DNA from: Fusarium oxysporum f. sp. lycopersici 4287 | Lineage: Eukaryota > Ascomycota > Sordariomycetes > Hypocreales > Nectriaceae | Reading direction: 5' to 3' | Assembly (NCBI RefSeq): GCF_000149955.1 | Contig: NC_030990.1 | Span: forward strand, 2,090,502 to 2,154,501 | DNA: 64,000 bases | Shown here: in pieces, positions 12,175-22,666 of the stretch | How the letters are laid out: each line of letters begins with the position of its first letter | Numbering within the stretch: the stretch's first letter is position 1 | Position numbers and translations under genes: made by a program | Notes under the pieces: generated by a model | Seen by the model: only the letters and a program-made list of their open reading frames with translations | The model's database searches: none | What the model was told of the DNA's origin: nothing

Positions 12175-15100
12175 TATCGTGAGAGGGACGGATGGAACAG
12201 AGGCTGGAGGATTGGAAGGCGAGTAGGGGTTAAGATTGGACTGTATCGGAACGACTTGGGAAGCCGTGTGTAAGAGAGTGGATGTATATTGGACAATCGT
12301 TTGTAGAATCGCATTCCTTGAGACTCCTCTGTTAGCAGTGATGTCAATGAGGTAGATGTACGGGAACCATGGCTAAGAGTTCGTGTAGGGAGGCCACGGT
12401 AAGACAGCTCAGATGTCGAGATAGCGGACTTGCCTTCTGAAAGGCCAAGAAAAAGCAGTAACGATAGAAACAGAAGCGAGACTCATCGCGTAGCATGAGA
12501 GACTATAAACTCATGACTTTGATTGAGATAGGGCTGTAAGGTGTGAGTGAATGTTTGGAGATGGAAAGGAGACAACACCAGGTGGGCACGGCAAACTATC
12601 CTTCCGATGCGGCTCTGCAATAGGTACAAGGGGGACATGGAAGATGAAGGTACCGTTTAGAAACAACAAGGCGCCTTCTTTTATTACTTCCTGGCAGAAT
12701 CTACGATCTAGGACTATGAACCCCTGAGCATAGACAGACCTTCTTAGATTGCGAAACCATGATCGATCTCGTTCAACATTGCATAGAGCAGTTCACCCAT
12801 TACCGAGCGTCCTACTACCACACCGAGACACAGCCAATCCAAGGCTTACTCGGAACTCCCCTCTGTCGCGCGAAACACGAACGCGCTTAAGGTTGTTGAT
12901 ACAGTTGTACTGGAAATTAAAGAGTACCTGAGCGACAACTGACATGGTTTTGCTGGGAACGGGGCGAAAGAAGGCGGTGAACTGCAGTCTTTGGCCGTCA
13001 CCTTCGTACCAAGACGCAATAAAGCCGCTAACGTCGAGAACTTGGACGAAGTCATCTTTCAAGAGCCATTGCATGTTTAATCGGCTTTAGTGCAATGGGG
13101 CCAAGTTCCTGGGGCGATGGGGGTACTCTGCAGAGTGTAAGCACGGTCTCGTCGCCACAGAAACCCCATATCCAAACAACATCTTGACGTCAATGTGGTT
13201 GTAACCGATGATCCTGGGGTCTGGCTGTGGAGTAGCGTAGCCCTTTACTCGGTCTGCGTAGATCAATGGCGCAGAACCGAGTTAGGCCAGAATGGTTGAG
13301 TTGAAAAGCATTGATAGGCAGGTAGATACCTGATGAACGCACGCATGCATTGACCTGTTTCGGGGTTGAAGGTTGAAGGTATCCCCGACAATGAGCATGG
13401 ATACTGCGACCATTTCTGCTCTTGATGAAAAAGAAAAAGAGGCAACGGGTGGCTGGTTGCCTGAGGGCCTCTGGCCCAAGACACCAATAACAACGGCTGG
13501 TAGAAACTCGAGTATTCATCAAACAAGCCTTTCCTCTATTGTCGTTCATTGTCATCACGCAGTTATCCTCACTAGTGTCCTGTTAGCGATACCAAGGTTA
13601 AAACCGCCTGCCGATATCCTTGGCGATAGTTGATAGAATTGTGCGCAACCGCGTCAGAGACTGCACTGCGAGAGGCCGCAAACAGACCAAACAACAACGC
13701 TTTCGGAACCCAATGCACTATGGCGAAACAATCTATCTGTTAGTTGGAAGTTCCCAGCCTTGCAGGCGGTTCCTTTTGATTCGATTCGGTAAAGTGCCCT
13801 GGCAATCCTGCGTAATCCTAGACCGCCTTTCTTAGGCAGTTCGAGGTCACTGCCATTCACCACGCTGATGCTAATCCGGACATCAGCCATTTGTATATCC
13901 TCAAAACAAAGATTAACAAAGGCAACGTCAATCGAAACTTCACCTAAAGTTTGATTGTTTCCCATTCATCATTCGATGTTGTCGGATATGCTCAGACACC
14001 AGACCCATGTCCTTTCCCAACAATGCGATTCGCAGATGACTGACGAACGAGCCTGTAACCCGGATCCTTCAGTCGCCATTATGCTCTGGCTGCCGCCTGG
14101 CTTGACCTCAGATTACCGCACTCGCGGTAAATCAGAATGAACATTTTATCGTTGCCTGCAGGCATTTCGAAAGGTCTATGGTGCTGCATGGACAGAAGAA
14201 GATGAGGGGGCTCTCCAACCCGATTGCTTGTTGGGCGTCGAAGGTGTTGAAGGAGACACGCTCATCCCATTTGGCAGTGTCAAAAGGACGAGTTGGCCCG
14301 TATCGCAACAAAGATGAATTCAGCAAGTGCAAGAATGAATGCTTTGCTCAGACCCGGGAGGAGAAGTTTGTTGGTCTCCTTATACGGGGGACTGTCGTTA
14401 AAGGACTGCCTATAACCTCGATCCAGGGGTTGACGGTCGGTTCTTAATAACGGCATCCATCCATGGCTCGGACAATCTGAATGGCGCAGCGGCAGTGCCC
14501 TGAACCTCCACTGCCCCAGTGGGAATTTGGAGTAACTTGGAACCACCAATGATGAATCGCCGGAATATTATGCACGCAATCTCCAACATTTCCCGTGTCT
14601 GAAGCGCAGCAGTATTCAGTCGACTAGCATGTTGCTCAAGCCATTGGATGTTGTCAATTCTTATTATGACCAAAAAAAGGCTTTCAAGGTTGGAGCAGAA
14701 TGTGCTGGGATGAGCATTGGATAATGCAGTGTTGTTACCTGAATATCCTATTTTCCAATGAAAGGAGACATTGCAGCCAGGGTCTGGACGAGCTTCCTCC
14801 TACGAGCCTGTCTGAAGGCATCGGATCGAAAATGGACTCTACAGTAATGCTAATGCACTGAAAGTGGATGCTCATTCTGGTAGGTATCCATAATTTGGCT
14901 ACACCTGAAGAACAATTATACTCGGGGCTCTCGTCAGGTAGGAGGCATTCCTCCATCTCCTGACCAGTAGGTTACAAAAAAAGGTCATTCGAAGGGGCTC
15001 AAAAACAATTCACACTTTGACTTCAAGTCGAGCCTTCACAAAGCTCAAGGTCTCAGGCAAGAACACGTTGAGATAACGCTCAAAAACCTGCGAGGACAGG

Positions 15101-17768
15101 AGATTCGCTAGCAACGGATTTCCTTTGCGAACAATGACATTGTCAGCAATTGAACTCAACTTTGAAAGGGACCTCTAGCAAGGTCTGGTGGCGAATTTGA
15201 AAAGACCAAGGCATTCCTGTCGACATGTTGTTTCCGGGTGCTCCAGAAGTTCGCGTAACACCTGAGCCTCCGAACTTGACCCCCGACGTCCAGAAGACAG
15301 ACGGCTAAGGCTTTTACAAAACATGTTGGGTCTTCGTTCCATCAGCCAGGTGGTCGTGAATCACCCTCCTCCTGGAGTTTTCGGGCAGCATTATGGATCT
15401 TACGGTGAGCAGAGAGTTTTGACACGACAGTCGAGGTTGGAAAGATGAATTGCCAGCTATGCTCTCTACCCACCCATCCATCCATCCATCCATCCATCCA
15501 TCCATCCATCCATCATGAATACAGCCCCGCTGAGGCCATCCTGTGGACGCCTTTTTCCATCAACAAAATCAGCAAATAACCAGCCTCTAGACATGAAGCA
15601 TTCAACAGCACAAAGAGCGGTGAATATAAAATACCAACGTGTTTTGCATCTCAATCAACTCAGCCTCACTTTCATGAGAGGATGGCCCCTTGGAACGGCC
15701 GGCTATCTGCGAATCTCGAGCCGGTGAAGCCAGAAAGGGAGTCATTGCCATCTCTTGTTACCCGACCAACACCCTCACGATGCTCGACATGTTCATCGCC
15801 CAATGACAAGAAAAAGAGGATCTGCATCTCCCGGGGCATCTTTATCACGCACATGAAGTCTCGAGCAAGTACTTTTTTGTATCTCTCTTGAGGCAGCGGT
15901 ACGGCCCGTGTGCCGCAGATTATTGGTCTACTTGGGCGAGGAACAGATATTACCGAGGTCACACGACGGTACACTCGTTCATGATTCGTCTATCAGCTAT
16001 ATTCGTGGTTCAAAATGTGGCACACAGCCCCATGGTCGACTTTTCTGTTTAGATTGAGCCGCACTCAGAGGTCAGCCTGAGCCACCCAGCCTGATTCTGA
16101 AGGACATTTCTTGGCCGCGCCAGACGAGTGCTCGATGCGGTATATGACACTGTATGCTGTTGGTCGACGGTTGGATGTATTGAGAATACACGCGCGGCTA
16201 GGGGACACTGGTGAATTCTAGAAATGCCTAGAGAACACCAATTTAAGTACCATATGGTCTTGTTGAAGATACGAACCTTTTGAGTTTATCCCTTATCAAA
16301 GACGTCCGTCGCGATTTTAGACTCTTACATACTTTCATATCAGATAGGGGCACTATTGGTAGCCAGGAACTCATGAGGTTTCGAGGATAGGTCAACAGTG
16401 GCGCGTCTATATCGTCTGTACCAGGCGCACAGTAGACACTGTACATGTGAAATCTGAAGAAAGAAGCTTAGTGAGCATCTATCTAAGTAGAGACTGTTTC
16501 TTTCCCTGGCTAATGACAATGTGCTTGCGTGGTCCGATATTACTAGGGTCATTGGCTTATATATATCTCCATATGGAGGTCGCCAGACACCCATTTTCAT
16601 CATAGTTTGCGATTTCATATGTAATTTTCGAGCAATTGATGGCCATCATTATCAATACCAGTCCTGGAAATCTAACATCACAGACACCGCAAACCGTGCT
16701 AACATTCTAGTCCTAAATATGTATGCCCAGCTTCAATAAGTAAGCGGACCTGGTTGCCTCAATGATGGTCTGACGAAGAGGTTTGGTGAGCAAAGAAATT
16801 CTCAGTAAAGAATACCGCTTATTTTCGACCGTTCCAGAAATACGTCTATCTTTGACGTTGTGAGACAGACGCAAAGCCACGAGGACTAACGGGCTCGCCG
16901 AGAGCTGAGATTGCAAGTCTTACGATAGAGATGAAGAGAACGCTAGAATCGTTTATGGATTAGTACATCGATAGATCCAGAGTGTTGGAAACTGTAGGGC
17001 TGACACGTAGATCAAGCTCCAGTCCGAACCAGATCCGATAAGGAAACATGATTCATCAAAGGTCAGACCGATAGACGTAACGTTTTCCATCTGACAAGGA
17101 ACTTTTGTGCGCTTCTTCCAGACGGCTAGACACATTCAGCTATCTCAGTAGCACGGCAATGTCAAGAGCTTCGAACTCATTTGGTAAGCCATATCGATAT
17201 CTCGGCGAGATAGATCAAGGCAACAATGCCAGCACTTCTGACAGGCTATTAAAGCATTATATCGCGAATGGCTTCTATTAGCGGCGGGGTGGCGCCGGTA
17301 GGGCAGAGAGGCGGCCGCCCCCATGACCGAGATACCCGATGAGGCTCAATCAAACATGGCTGGAGCTCTGATAGATGCTAGCAATCACTAGTTCCTCCAT
17401 GGGCTGAGCTGAAGTGGAGGGCGCCAAATCGCTGGATCCTTGTGAAAATCAATGGAGTGCCCCTAAGACAGTAACTTGTGGCACCTCGGTTGTTGGACTC
17501 GATATTTGGAACCTCTAAGCAGCCTTAGGTTGGAAGTGTTGGTTGTTCGTGCATGTCTAGTAGGGGCTATGAGGCTGGCTGACGAGATGTTGATGAGCCT
17601 GAAGTCAGCGGTGAAACACGTCTACGCTTGCGTTTTGATGTTGTTATAAGATGGGTTGGTTCCTGTGTATCAGCTTCTGACTACCGATGAAAATACAATT
17701 AGTCTTTGTTTCTTTTCTACCCCTGATTAAAATCGACAACCGTAACCACGTTCCCTTGGTTCCTCAGA
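12175..17768. other. Long gene-poor interval with coding-like fragments
   Basis: No complete gene is supported over 5.6 kb. Short coding-like blocks occur on the plus strand near 14040-14135 and 14162-14320 (for example AFRKVYGAAWTEEDEGAL) and on the minus strand near 14410-14670 (IDNIQWLEQHASRLNTAALQ). They are separated by stops or out-of-phase splice sites and match no family I recognise. They may be remains of decayed genes. A CCAT microsatellite sits at 15474-15513. A GC-rich patch lies at about 17278-17325. Confidence 0.4.
15474..15513. repeat. (CCAT)10 microsatellite
   Basis: Ten uninterrupted copies of the tetranucleotide CCAT, 40 bases. It lies in a gene-poor interval and is not in a supported coding sequence. 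Confidence 0.95.
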
Positions 17769-19733
17769 ATGGCTGATAATGGACCCAGCAATGGCTCTCC
17801 TAGTGATCTAAAACCCGATGACAGGACAGGAGATTCTTCTCGCCAACAAGACAAGTTTTCCCCTGCCGACTCCATACCAGCTACCCGTGCTCTGGACGTG
17901 ATCGGGGCAGAATCAGGGTCTTGTACACAGATTAAAAGTGAGAATGCGATTGGCAATCTTTCACCCTCCCCAGGCCCCTCGTCCCTTCAACTCAAGGAAC
18001 TAAATGAATTACCTGCGAGTTTAAGTCGGGGATGGCGCTTCTACGGCGCTTTTGGTACATTGTGTCTTGTCACCTTCATCATCGCTCTTGACTCAACCAT
18101 CATTTGCGTTGCATTACCTGTAAGCTCCTGATATAAGATCCTAACACGAGTCCTCGCTAACATGAAGCGTTCAAAGACAATTGCAGAAGACATCGGTGCT
18201 ACGGCTATCGAAGCCTTTTGGTGCGGTACCAGTTTCCTCCTCGCCTCGACCGTCGTTCAACCCCCTGTTGCCTCCCTATCTCATATATTTGGCCGTCGGC
18301 CTGCATTGCTCGCTTCTCTCACTGTGTTTACGGGTGGTAGCATTATGGCTGCTCTGGCGAAGAATATTGCCGTGCTACTCGGTGGTCGGACACTTCAGGG
18401 CCTTGGCTCTGGTGGCATCCTTGCTTTGACATATGTTATCGCTACAGACCTTGTGAGCCTCAGGGAGAGGGGTAAATGGTTCGGCCTTATCTCCCTCAAC
18501 TGGGCTATCGGAAGCATTCTTGGTCCCTTGATCGGCGGTGCTCTCGTTGAAGTGTCCTGGCCCTGGCTGTTCTGGATCAATTTGCCATTCTGTGGTATTG
18601 CCTATATTGCTATTCCTATCACAATGCGCATTAAGCGAAAGGGGGATACTTCAGTCAACACAAAGATCAAAGAATTCGATTGGATCGGGACTATCATCTT
18701 TGTTGGCTCTTTGACAAGTTTCCTGATCCCTTTGAGCTGCGGTAAGTTGCCTGATACAGTCAACTCTGTAACTACTTGTTGATGATTATCTATAGGTGGC
18801 ATAATGTATGATTGGAGCAGCCCCAGGACCGTCATACCTCTTGTATTCGGTATTCTGGGACTCATTTCGTTTGGTATTCACATCAAATTCTGCAGAAAGT
18901 ACTGCAAATGCGACCCTCTCCTACGACCCAGTCTATTCACCTCCCTTACGGCTCTCTCTGCATACTTTGCTACTGTTATCCACGGTATAACGGTATGGTG
19001 TCTTCTTTACTATGTTCCATTATACCACGAGGTCAGGGGATCATCACCTATCACTGCGGGTGTTGCTGTCATGCCATTTACTGGGACGGTGGCTCCCGCT
19101 GCTGTCATAGTTGGGCTCCTGATTGCCAAGACGGGGACATACAGGCCCTTCATATGGGCTGGATGGGTTCTTGTGCCCATTGGAATGGGCTTGATGCTGC
19201 TGCTTGATAATCATACTGAAACCTTTAGATGGGTACTCATCTACCTTACCGGGGGTCTCGGTCTCGGTATCCTCTATTCAGCTCAAGCATTTGCTGCTCA
19301 AGCTTCAGCGTCCAATTCCGACTTGCCATTTGCTGCCAGCTTTTATGCTTTCTGTCGGTCTCTGGGTCAAGGCATCGGTGTTGCTGTCGGCGGCGTCACC
19401 TTCCAGAACGAGTTCCGCAAACAAGTTGAGAAAAGCCCGGAGTTTGCTTCCAAAGCCAATGAATGGGCCAAAGATGCGTCAGCGTTAGTTCAGATCCTCA
19501 AGAAGTCCCACTCTAGCATGCAGCTCATGAAGGACACTATCATCGATGGATATATTAATGGTCTTCGAACCGTCTGGTTGGTACTAACTTTACTTGCATG
19601 CATCGCTCTCTTGATGTCACTCGTCTGTGTCAAGGCGAAAAGCCTCGATCGTAAATTTGAGACTGAGCATGCTCTGGACCAAGCAGGTCCTAAGGAGAAG
19701 AAAGACCAAAGAGTCCCGGAAGTTAATGTTTGA
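17769..19733 (+). CDS. MFS transporter, DHA2 (14-TM drug:H+ antiporter) family
   Basis: Three exons (17769-18119, 18168-18741, 18796-19733) give a 620-residue protein. Intron 1 (18120-18167) has GTAAGC, a GCTAAC branch site and AAG. Intron 2 (18742-18795) has GTAAGT and TATAG. Both keep frame. The first 85 or so residues are hydrophilic and cytosolic. The membrane part follows with DHA2 landmarks: 'LDSTIICVALP' in TM1, GTSFLLAST in TM2, the loop motif HIFGRRPALL, GRTLQGLGSGGI, the loop RERGKWFGL, and antiporter motif C (GSILGPLIGGALVE). This subfamily exports drugs, mycotoxins or other metabolites at the plasma membrane. No biosynthetic gene lies beside it, so the substrate cannot be inferred. 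A transposon-derived region starts about 250 bases downstream. Confidence 0.92.
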
Positions 19734-20029
19734 TAGAATATGGGATTATTTCGCTATGTATCTCCTGTAGTGCTGGAATATTGCTTTTTGAATAATGCAG
19801 AATAATTGACTAACTTCCCACAGTCCTCTTATCGCAACATAAATCAGCACATGTAAGAAATATCGAAGTTCTTGAAGTTGGTACACTGATAGATGACTGG
19901 GGCGAGGAAACATAGCCATGTGCGTAGCCCAACTTATCTCTTTCCTATCTAGCCATTTCCCAAAGCACCAAGAGCGCTGGCAATAATCCCGATGAAAACC
20001 CTCTTCAGGTATAGTATCCCTTGGGGGGA
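19734..20029. other. Intergenic region
   Basis: Likely 3' untranslated sequence of the MFS gene, passing into the 3' flank of the degenerate LINE fragment. No gene seen. Confidence 0.45.
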
Positions 20030-20565
20030 TAGCTTATTCATGGTGAAAACCAAAGTCCACAACATCATCCATAGATCGAGGTATAGACACAATGCTTTGG
20101 CACAAATCCGGGCGATCGAGCTTCGCCATACGTTTAGCGATAGCATGGGTTTGGCAGTTTCCCTCAACACCACTATGACCCGGAGCCCAAATGAGAGACA
20201 AAGCTACTCCTAGTCGCACTAATTCATGAGATCGTTGTCGAACTAACGAGTCGAGAGGTGGTATTGGGAAGTACTAAATCTCGGAGCACCGCGAAATAGC
20301 CTCTCTCGAGTTAGAGAATATGGCAACTCTGCGTATACTAGAAGTCGGTTGTTGCGAAACAACGGATATAGCTGCTTCGAGGGCCCCAGTGATGCTCATG
20401 ACTTCGACATCTCCGATATGAGCGTTGTGTCCTTCCACTTGCCAGCCTATTTCCTCCTAGATAGCCTTTTCCCTCCCCAAAGACTTATCCATGAAGACAA
20501 CTGCACCACCGCCATTGACCACATTTGCAATTGACCCATCGGCCCACAGGGTCAAAACATCAAGG
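20030..20565 (-). mobile_element. Degenerate RNase H domain of a LINE (Tad-like) retrotransposon
   Basis: The minus strand reads in a single frame through an RNase H domain with two in-frame TAG stops. Landmarks in order are LWADGSIANVV (first catalytic Asp), EVMSITGALEAAI (Glu region), VAIFSNSREAI where a functional enzyme has Asp in 'F(T/S)DS', and LIWAPGHSGVEGN (the W-x-P-G-H-x-G-x-x-G-N signature), followed by CQTHAIAK where Asp is expected. The third and fourth catalytic acids are therefore lost, and the element is dead. This RNase H type sits at the C-terminus of the reverse transcriptase ORF in Tad-like fungal LINEs. I do not see the reverse transcriptase upstream. The stops and the Asp-to-Asn change are of the C:G to T:A type produced by repeat-induced point mutation (RIP), which is an inference. 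Confidence 0.82.
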
Positions 20566-20662
20566 CTTCGTCTCGACCCGCGTCAATAGCTAGGCTGCGC
20601 GCTTGGCATTTTGCCTTAGGTACCATAATTGCACTGCAAATGTTTCGGTATCGATCTCTGCA

Positions 20663-20677
20663 GGGGGGGGGGGGGGG
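20663..20677. repeat. G15 homopolymer
   Basis: Fifteen consecutive G in the transposon-rich segment. It may be assembly-sensitive. Confidence 0.9.
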
Positions 20678-20785
20678 CATGGTGACTCTCTGTCGAATCT
20701 GTCTCTCTTTCTTGTTAAATCGTTCGCAATCTTTCTTGAAAGACTTTCTCAGAGGTCCATGGGTTCGTCGTTCCTCTTCTATGGC

Positions 20786-20812
20786 TTTTTTTTTTTTTTT
20801 TTTTTTTTTTTT
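20786..20812. repeat. T27 homopolymer
   Basis: Twenty-seven consecutive T (poly-A on the minus strand), flanked by other T/C-rich sequence. It could be a retroelement poly-A tail on the minus strand, but no target-site duplication was found around it. Length may be assembly-sensitive. Confidence 0.9.
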
Positions 20813-21062
20813 CCTTTCTCGAGCTGCCTCCTTCGCAGCAGACTTTTTTTTCCTTTTGCCTTTGCTTCTTCTGCTCTTGTTGACTTGTGAGCCGAGCCAT
20901 TCTCATGTGCTATATTGTCCGAAAAATAACCTCCGTAAATTTAAAGAGAGACAGCAGGTCCTCTTCTGGCTCCTCCATCTCCTTGCCTTCTTGGGGCTCA
21001 GGCATCGTGGTGGTGAGTGAAGGGTGTCTTTCTAGGAGCTCAGTATCAGGAACAGACTGAGT

Positions 21063-21092
21063 CGCACAAGCCTCTACCTAGAGGCTTGTGCG
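21063..21092. repeat. Perfect 14-bp inverted repeat (hairpin)
   Basis: CGCACAAGCCTCTA at 21063-21076 is followed after CC by its exact reverse complement at 21079-21092. The 14-bp stem with a 2-nt loop lies in transposon debris about 100 bases before the first MITE copy. It could be two terminal repeats of an element joined head to head, or a stand-alone terminator-like hairpin; nothing decides between these. Confidence 0.85.
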
Positions 21093-21196
21093 CTAATTTT
21101 ATATGAAGGAAGTTGCAAATTAGACTTTTGGGAGCATATTCTTTTTGTGTTATATGTTGCTAATGCACACGAGAAGGTTCATCATAAGAACCTACC

Positions 21197-21337
21197 CAAG
21201 GGGAGGCAAGAAAACTTAGGACCTCTAACCTAAGTGACAAAAAGACTTAGGTATAGTTTAGTTTAGATTTTGTGTACCTTAGATTATATACTTTTGTGAC
21301 CTAGGTCCAGGGTCAGAAGTTTTCTTGCTCCCTAGAG
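21197..21337. mobile_element. Fold-back MITE, copy 1
   Basis: A 141-bp non-coding element. The left end (CAAGGGGAGGCAAGAAAACT) and the reverse complement of the right end (CTCTAGGGAGCAAGAAAACT) match as imperfect terminal inverted repeats. Similarity continues inwards (ACCTAAGTGACAAAAAG against ACCTAGGTCACAAAAGT), so the whole element can fold on itself. It is flanked by the direct repeat CTACC at 21192-21196 and 21338-21342, a 5-bp target-site duplication. A related element with its own 5-bp duplication lies at 22265-22407. The ends do not match the Fusarium mimp terminal repeat that I know. Confidence 0.75.
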
Positions 21338-21342
21338 CTACC

Positions 21343-22072
21343 TTATATTTTAATAGTAAACTCTGCTTTGCGTGAATCTCAACGCAATGGAGCTTCGACC
21401 TGATAGTTCAAAGGGAAAACCTTGTTCTCCTCTGCTTAGTTCAAGAGTATTAATTCTTATGGTCTTAACGACAGCCTGCTTACAAATCTTCGGATCCTAT
21501 CTCATGAGAGAAATTACAGTTAAGAACATCCTAAGACGCAGAGTGTGATATAAGGTGATACTGTAATAAAGCACAACATTCAGGTTAATGCCACTTTCTC
21601 TAATTGCATGATGCTATCTTGTGCAGGAGTATTGGCACTTAAAGAACTATTACGTATTACCCTTTTATTACATAAAACCTTCAACTGGTTTATTACTCTA
21701 ATAACCTTTTAGAGTTTTATATCTCCAGGCAATGCCTAAAGTATATATAATAGGCACCTTTTTTTTTCTCTAGTGCTTTTGCAGTCCTTAATAAGTTTAA
21801 GGAGATATAAAATATTTAATAGGCAGTAATTACGCCATTAAGGTAGATAATCCTTAATAGATTTTGACTTCTGTGATAATAGCCTGCTATAGGGCCTTAC
21901 TGTTTAAGTCTTTAATAGAAAGTTACTAAACCTGATAGCCTCGTATAAGGCTGAAGGCAAGGGAGGGCGGGGGCGATGGAATATTCAATGACAGCTTGGT
22001 GATTCTAGCAAGCTCGTCTTGGACATGTGTCAAGTTATTCATTTGACAACTTTTCGAGTAATAACGCATCAA
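21343..22072. other. AT-rich spacer between MITE copy 1 and the tRNA gene
   Basis: Visibly AT-rich with many TTAATA/TTTAAT tracts and no open frame of note. It is probably old, RIP-altered repeat sequence. The final bases contain the upstream region of the tRNA gene. Confidence 0.45.
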
Positions 22073-22176
22073 GGCAAGATGGCCGAGCGGTCTAAGGCGC
22101 TGTGTTCAGGTTCGATTAGAACTAGCAACGATTCGCAGTCTCGAAAGGGGCCTGGGTTCGAATCCCAGTCTTGTCA
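22073..22176 (+). tRNA. tRNA-Leu(CAG) with a 22-nt intron
   Basis: The acceptor stem GGCAAGA (22073-22079) pairs with TCTTGTC (22169-22175), with one G-U pair, and the discriminator is A. The D-arm reads TGGCCGAGCGGTCTAAGGCG, the class II A-box form. The anticodon stem CTGTG pairs with CGCAG. The loop is TTCAGG followed by a 22-nt intron after position 37 and then T, so the anticodon is CAG and the charge is leucine. A variable arm (TCTCGAAAGGGG) and the T-arm CTGGGTTCGAATCCCAG (B-box) complete the class II tRNA. The T-rich run just downstream (CTTTCTTTTTCTC) is a plausible Pol III terminator. Confidence 0.93.
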
Positions 22177-22264
22177 GCTTTCTTTTTCTCTGGCTTCAAC
22201 AACAGGAGGTCTTATTTTTAGTCCCATCATATTCATCATGCCTGATTATGGTACAGGTAGGCAG

Positions 22265-22407
22265 GCTTAGGAGGCAATAAAACTTAGGACCTCTATTCTC
22301 AATAATTAAAAAAAAAACTTAGGGAAGTTTAGTATATATTAGCAAGTCTTTAGTCCAGTTGATTTTGGCAACCAAGTTTAACGTCTTAAGTTTTCTTACT
22401 CCCTGAG
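22265..22407. mobile_element. Fold-back MITE, copy 2
   Basis: A 143-bp relative of the element at 21197-21337. The left end reads GCTTAGGAGGCAATAAAACT and the reverse complement of the right end reads CTCAGGGAGTAAGAAAACTT. The direct repeat GGCAG flanks it at 22260-22264 and 22408-22412. The interior is more AT-rich and diverged than copy 1, with A/T tracts consistent with C-to-T decay. It lies 88 bases downstream of the tRNA-Leu gene. Confidence 0.72.
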
Positions 22408-22666
22408 GGCAGACAACCGTAGATTCGTTCCAGGTAATGGCGTCACCGGCCAGGCCAGTGCGAGTCCCCCCTGACTTCTAAGTTCAGGTACCGCCCCTCC
22501 AAATCGGCAGGTTCCTCTAATAGCACACGCGCTTGTCGCGCTTCGCGATCTCAACTCGTGTAAATTGATGCTCGCTTCCTTCTCAACCGGTTCATCTCGT
22601 TTCCTTCCCCATGTTCTATTAATCATCACCTATAAACTCACGAATGTCTTGGACTCTAAACACGAA

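Noticed and set aside
15474..15513. Tandem repeats as a possible CRISPR array
   Set aside because: A eukaryotic tetranucleotide microsatellite with no spacers; the other short tandem repeats are the same kind.
17769..19733. MFS transporter as part of a secondary-metabolite cluster
   Set aside because: No polyketide synthase, peptide synthetase, terpene synthase, P450 or zinc-cluster regulator is visible on either side.
21197..22407. The MITEs as copies of Fusarium mimp
   Set aside because: Their terminal repeats (GGAGGCAAGAAAACTT) do not match the mimp terminal repeat I know and the target-site duplications are 5 bp, not TA.
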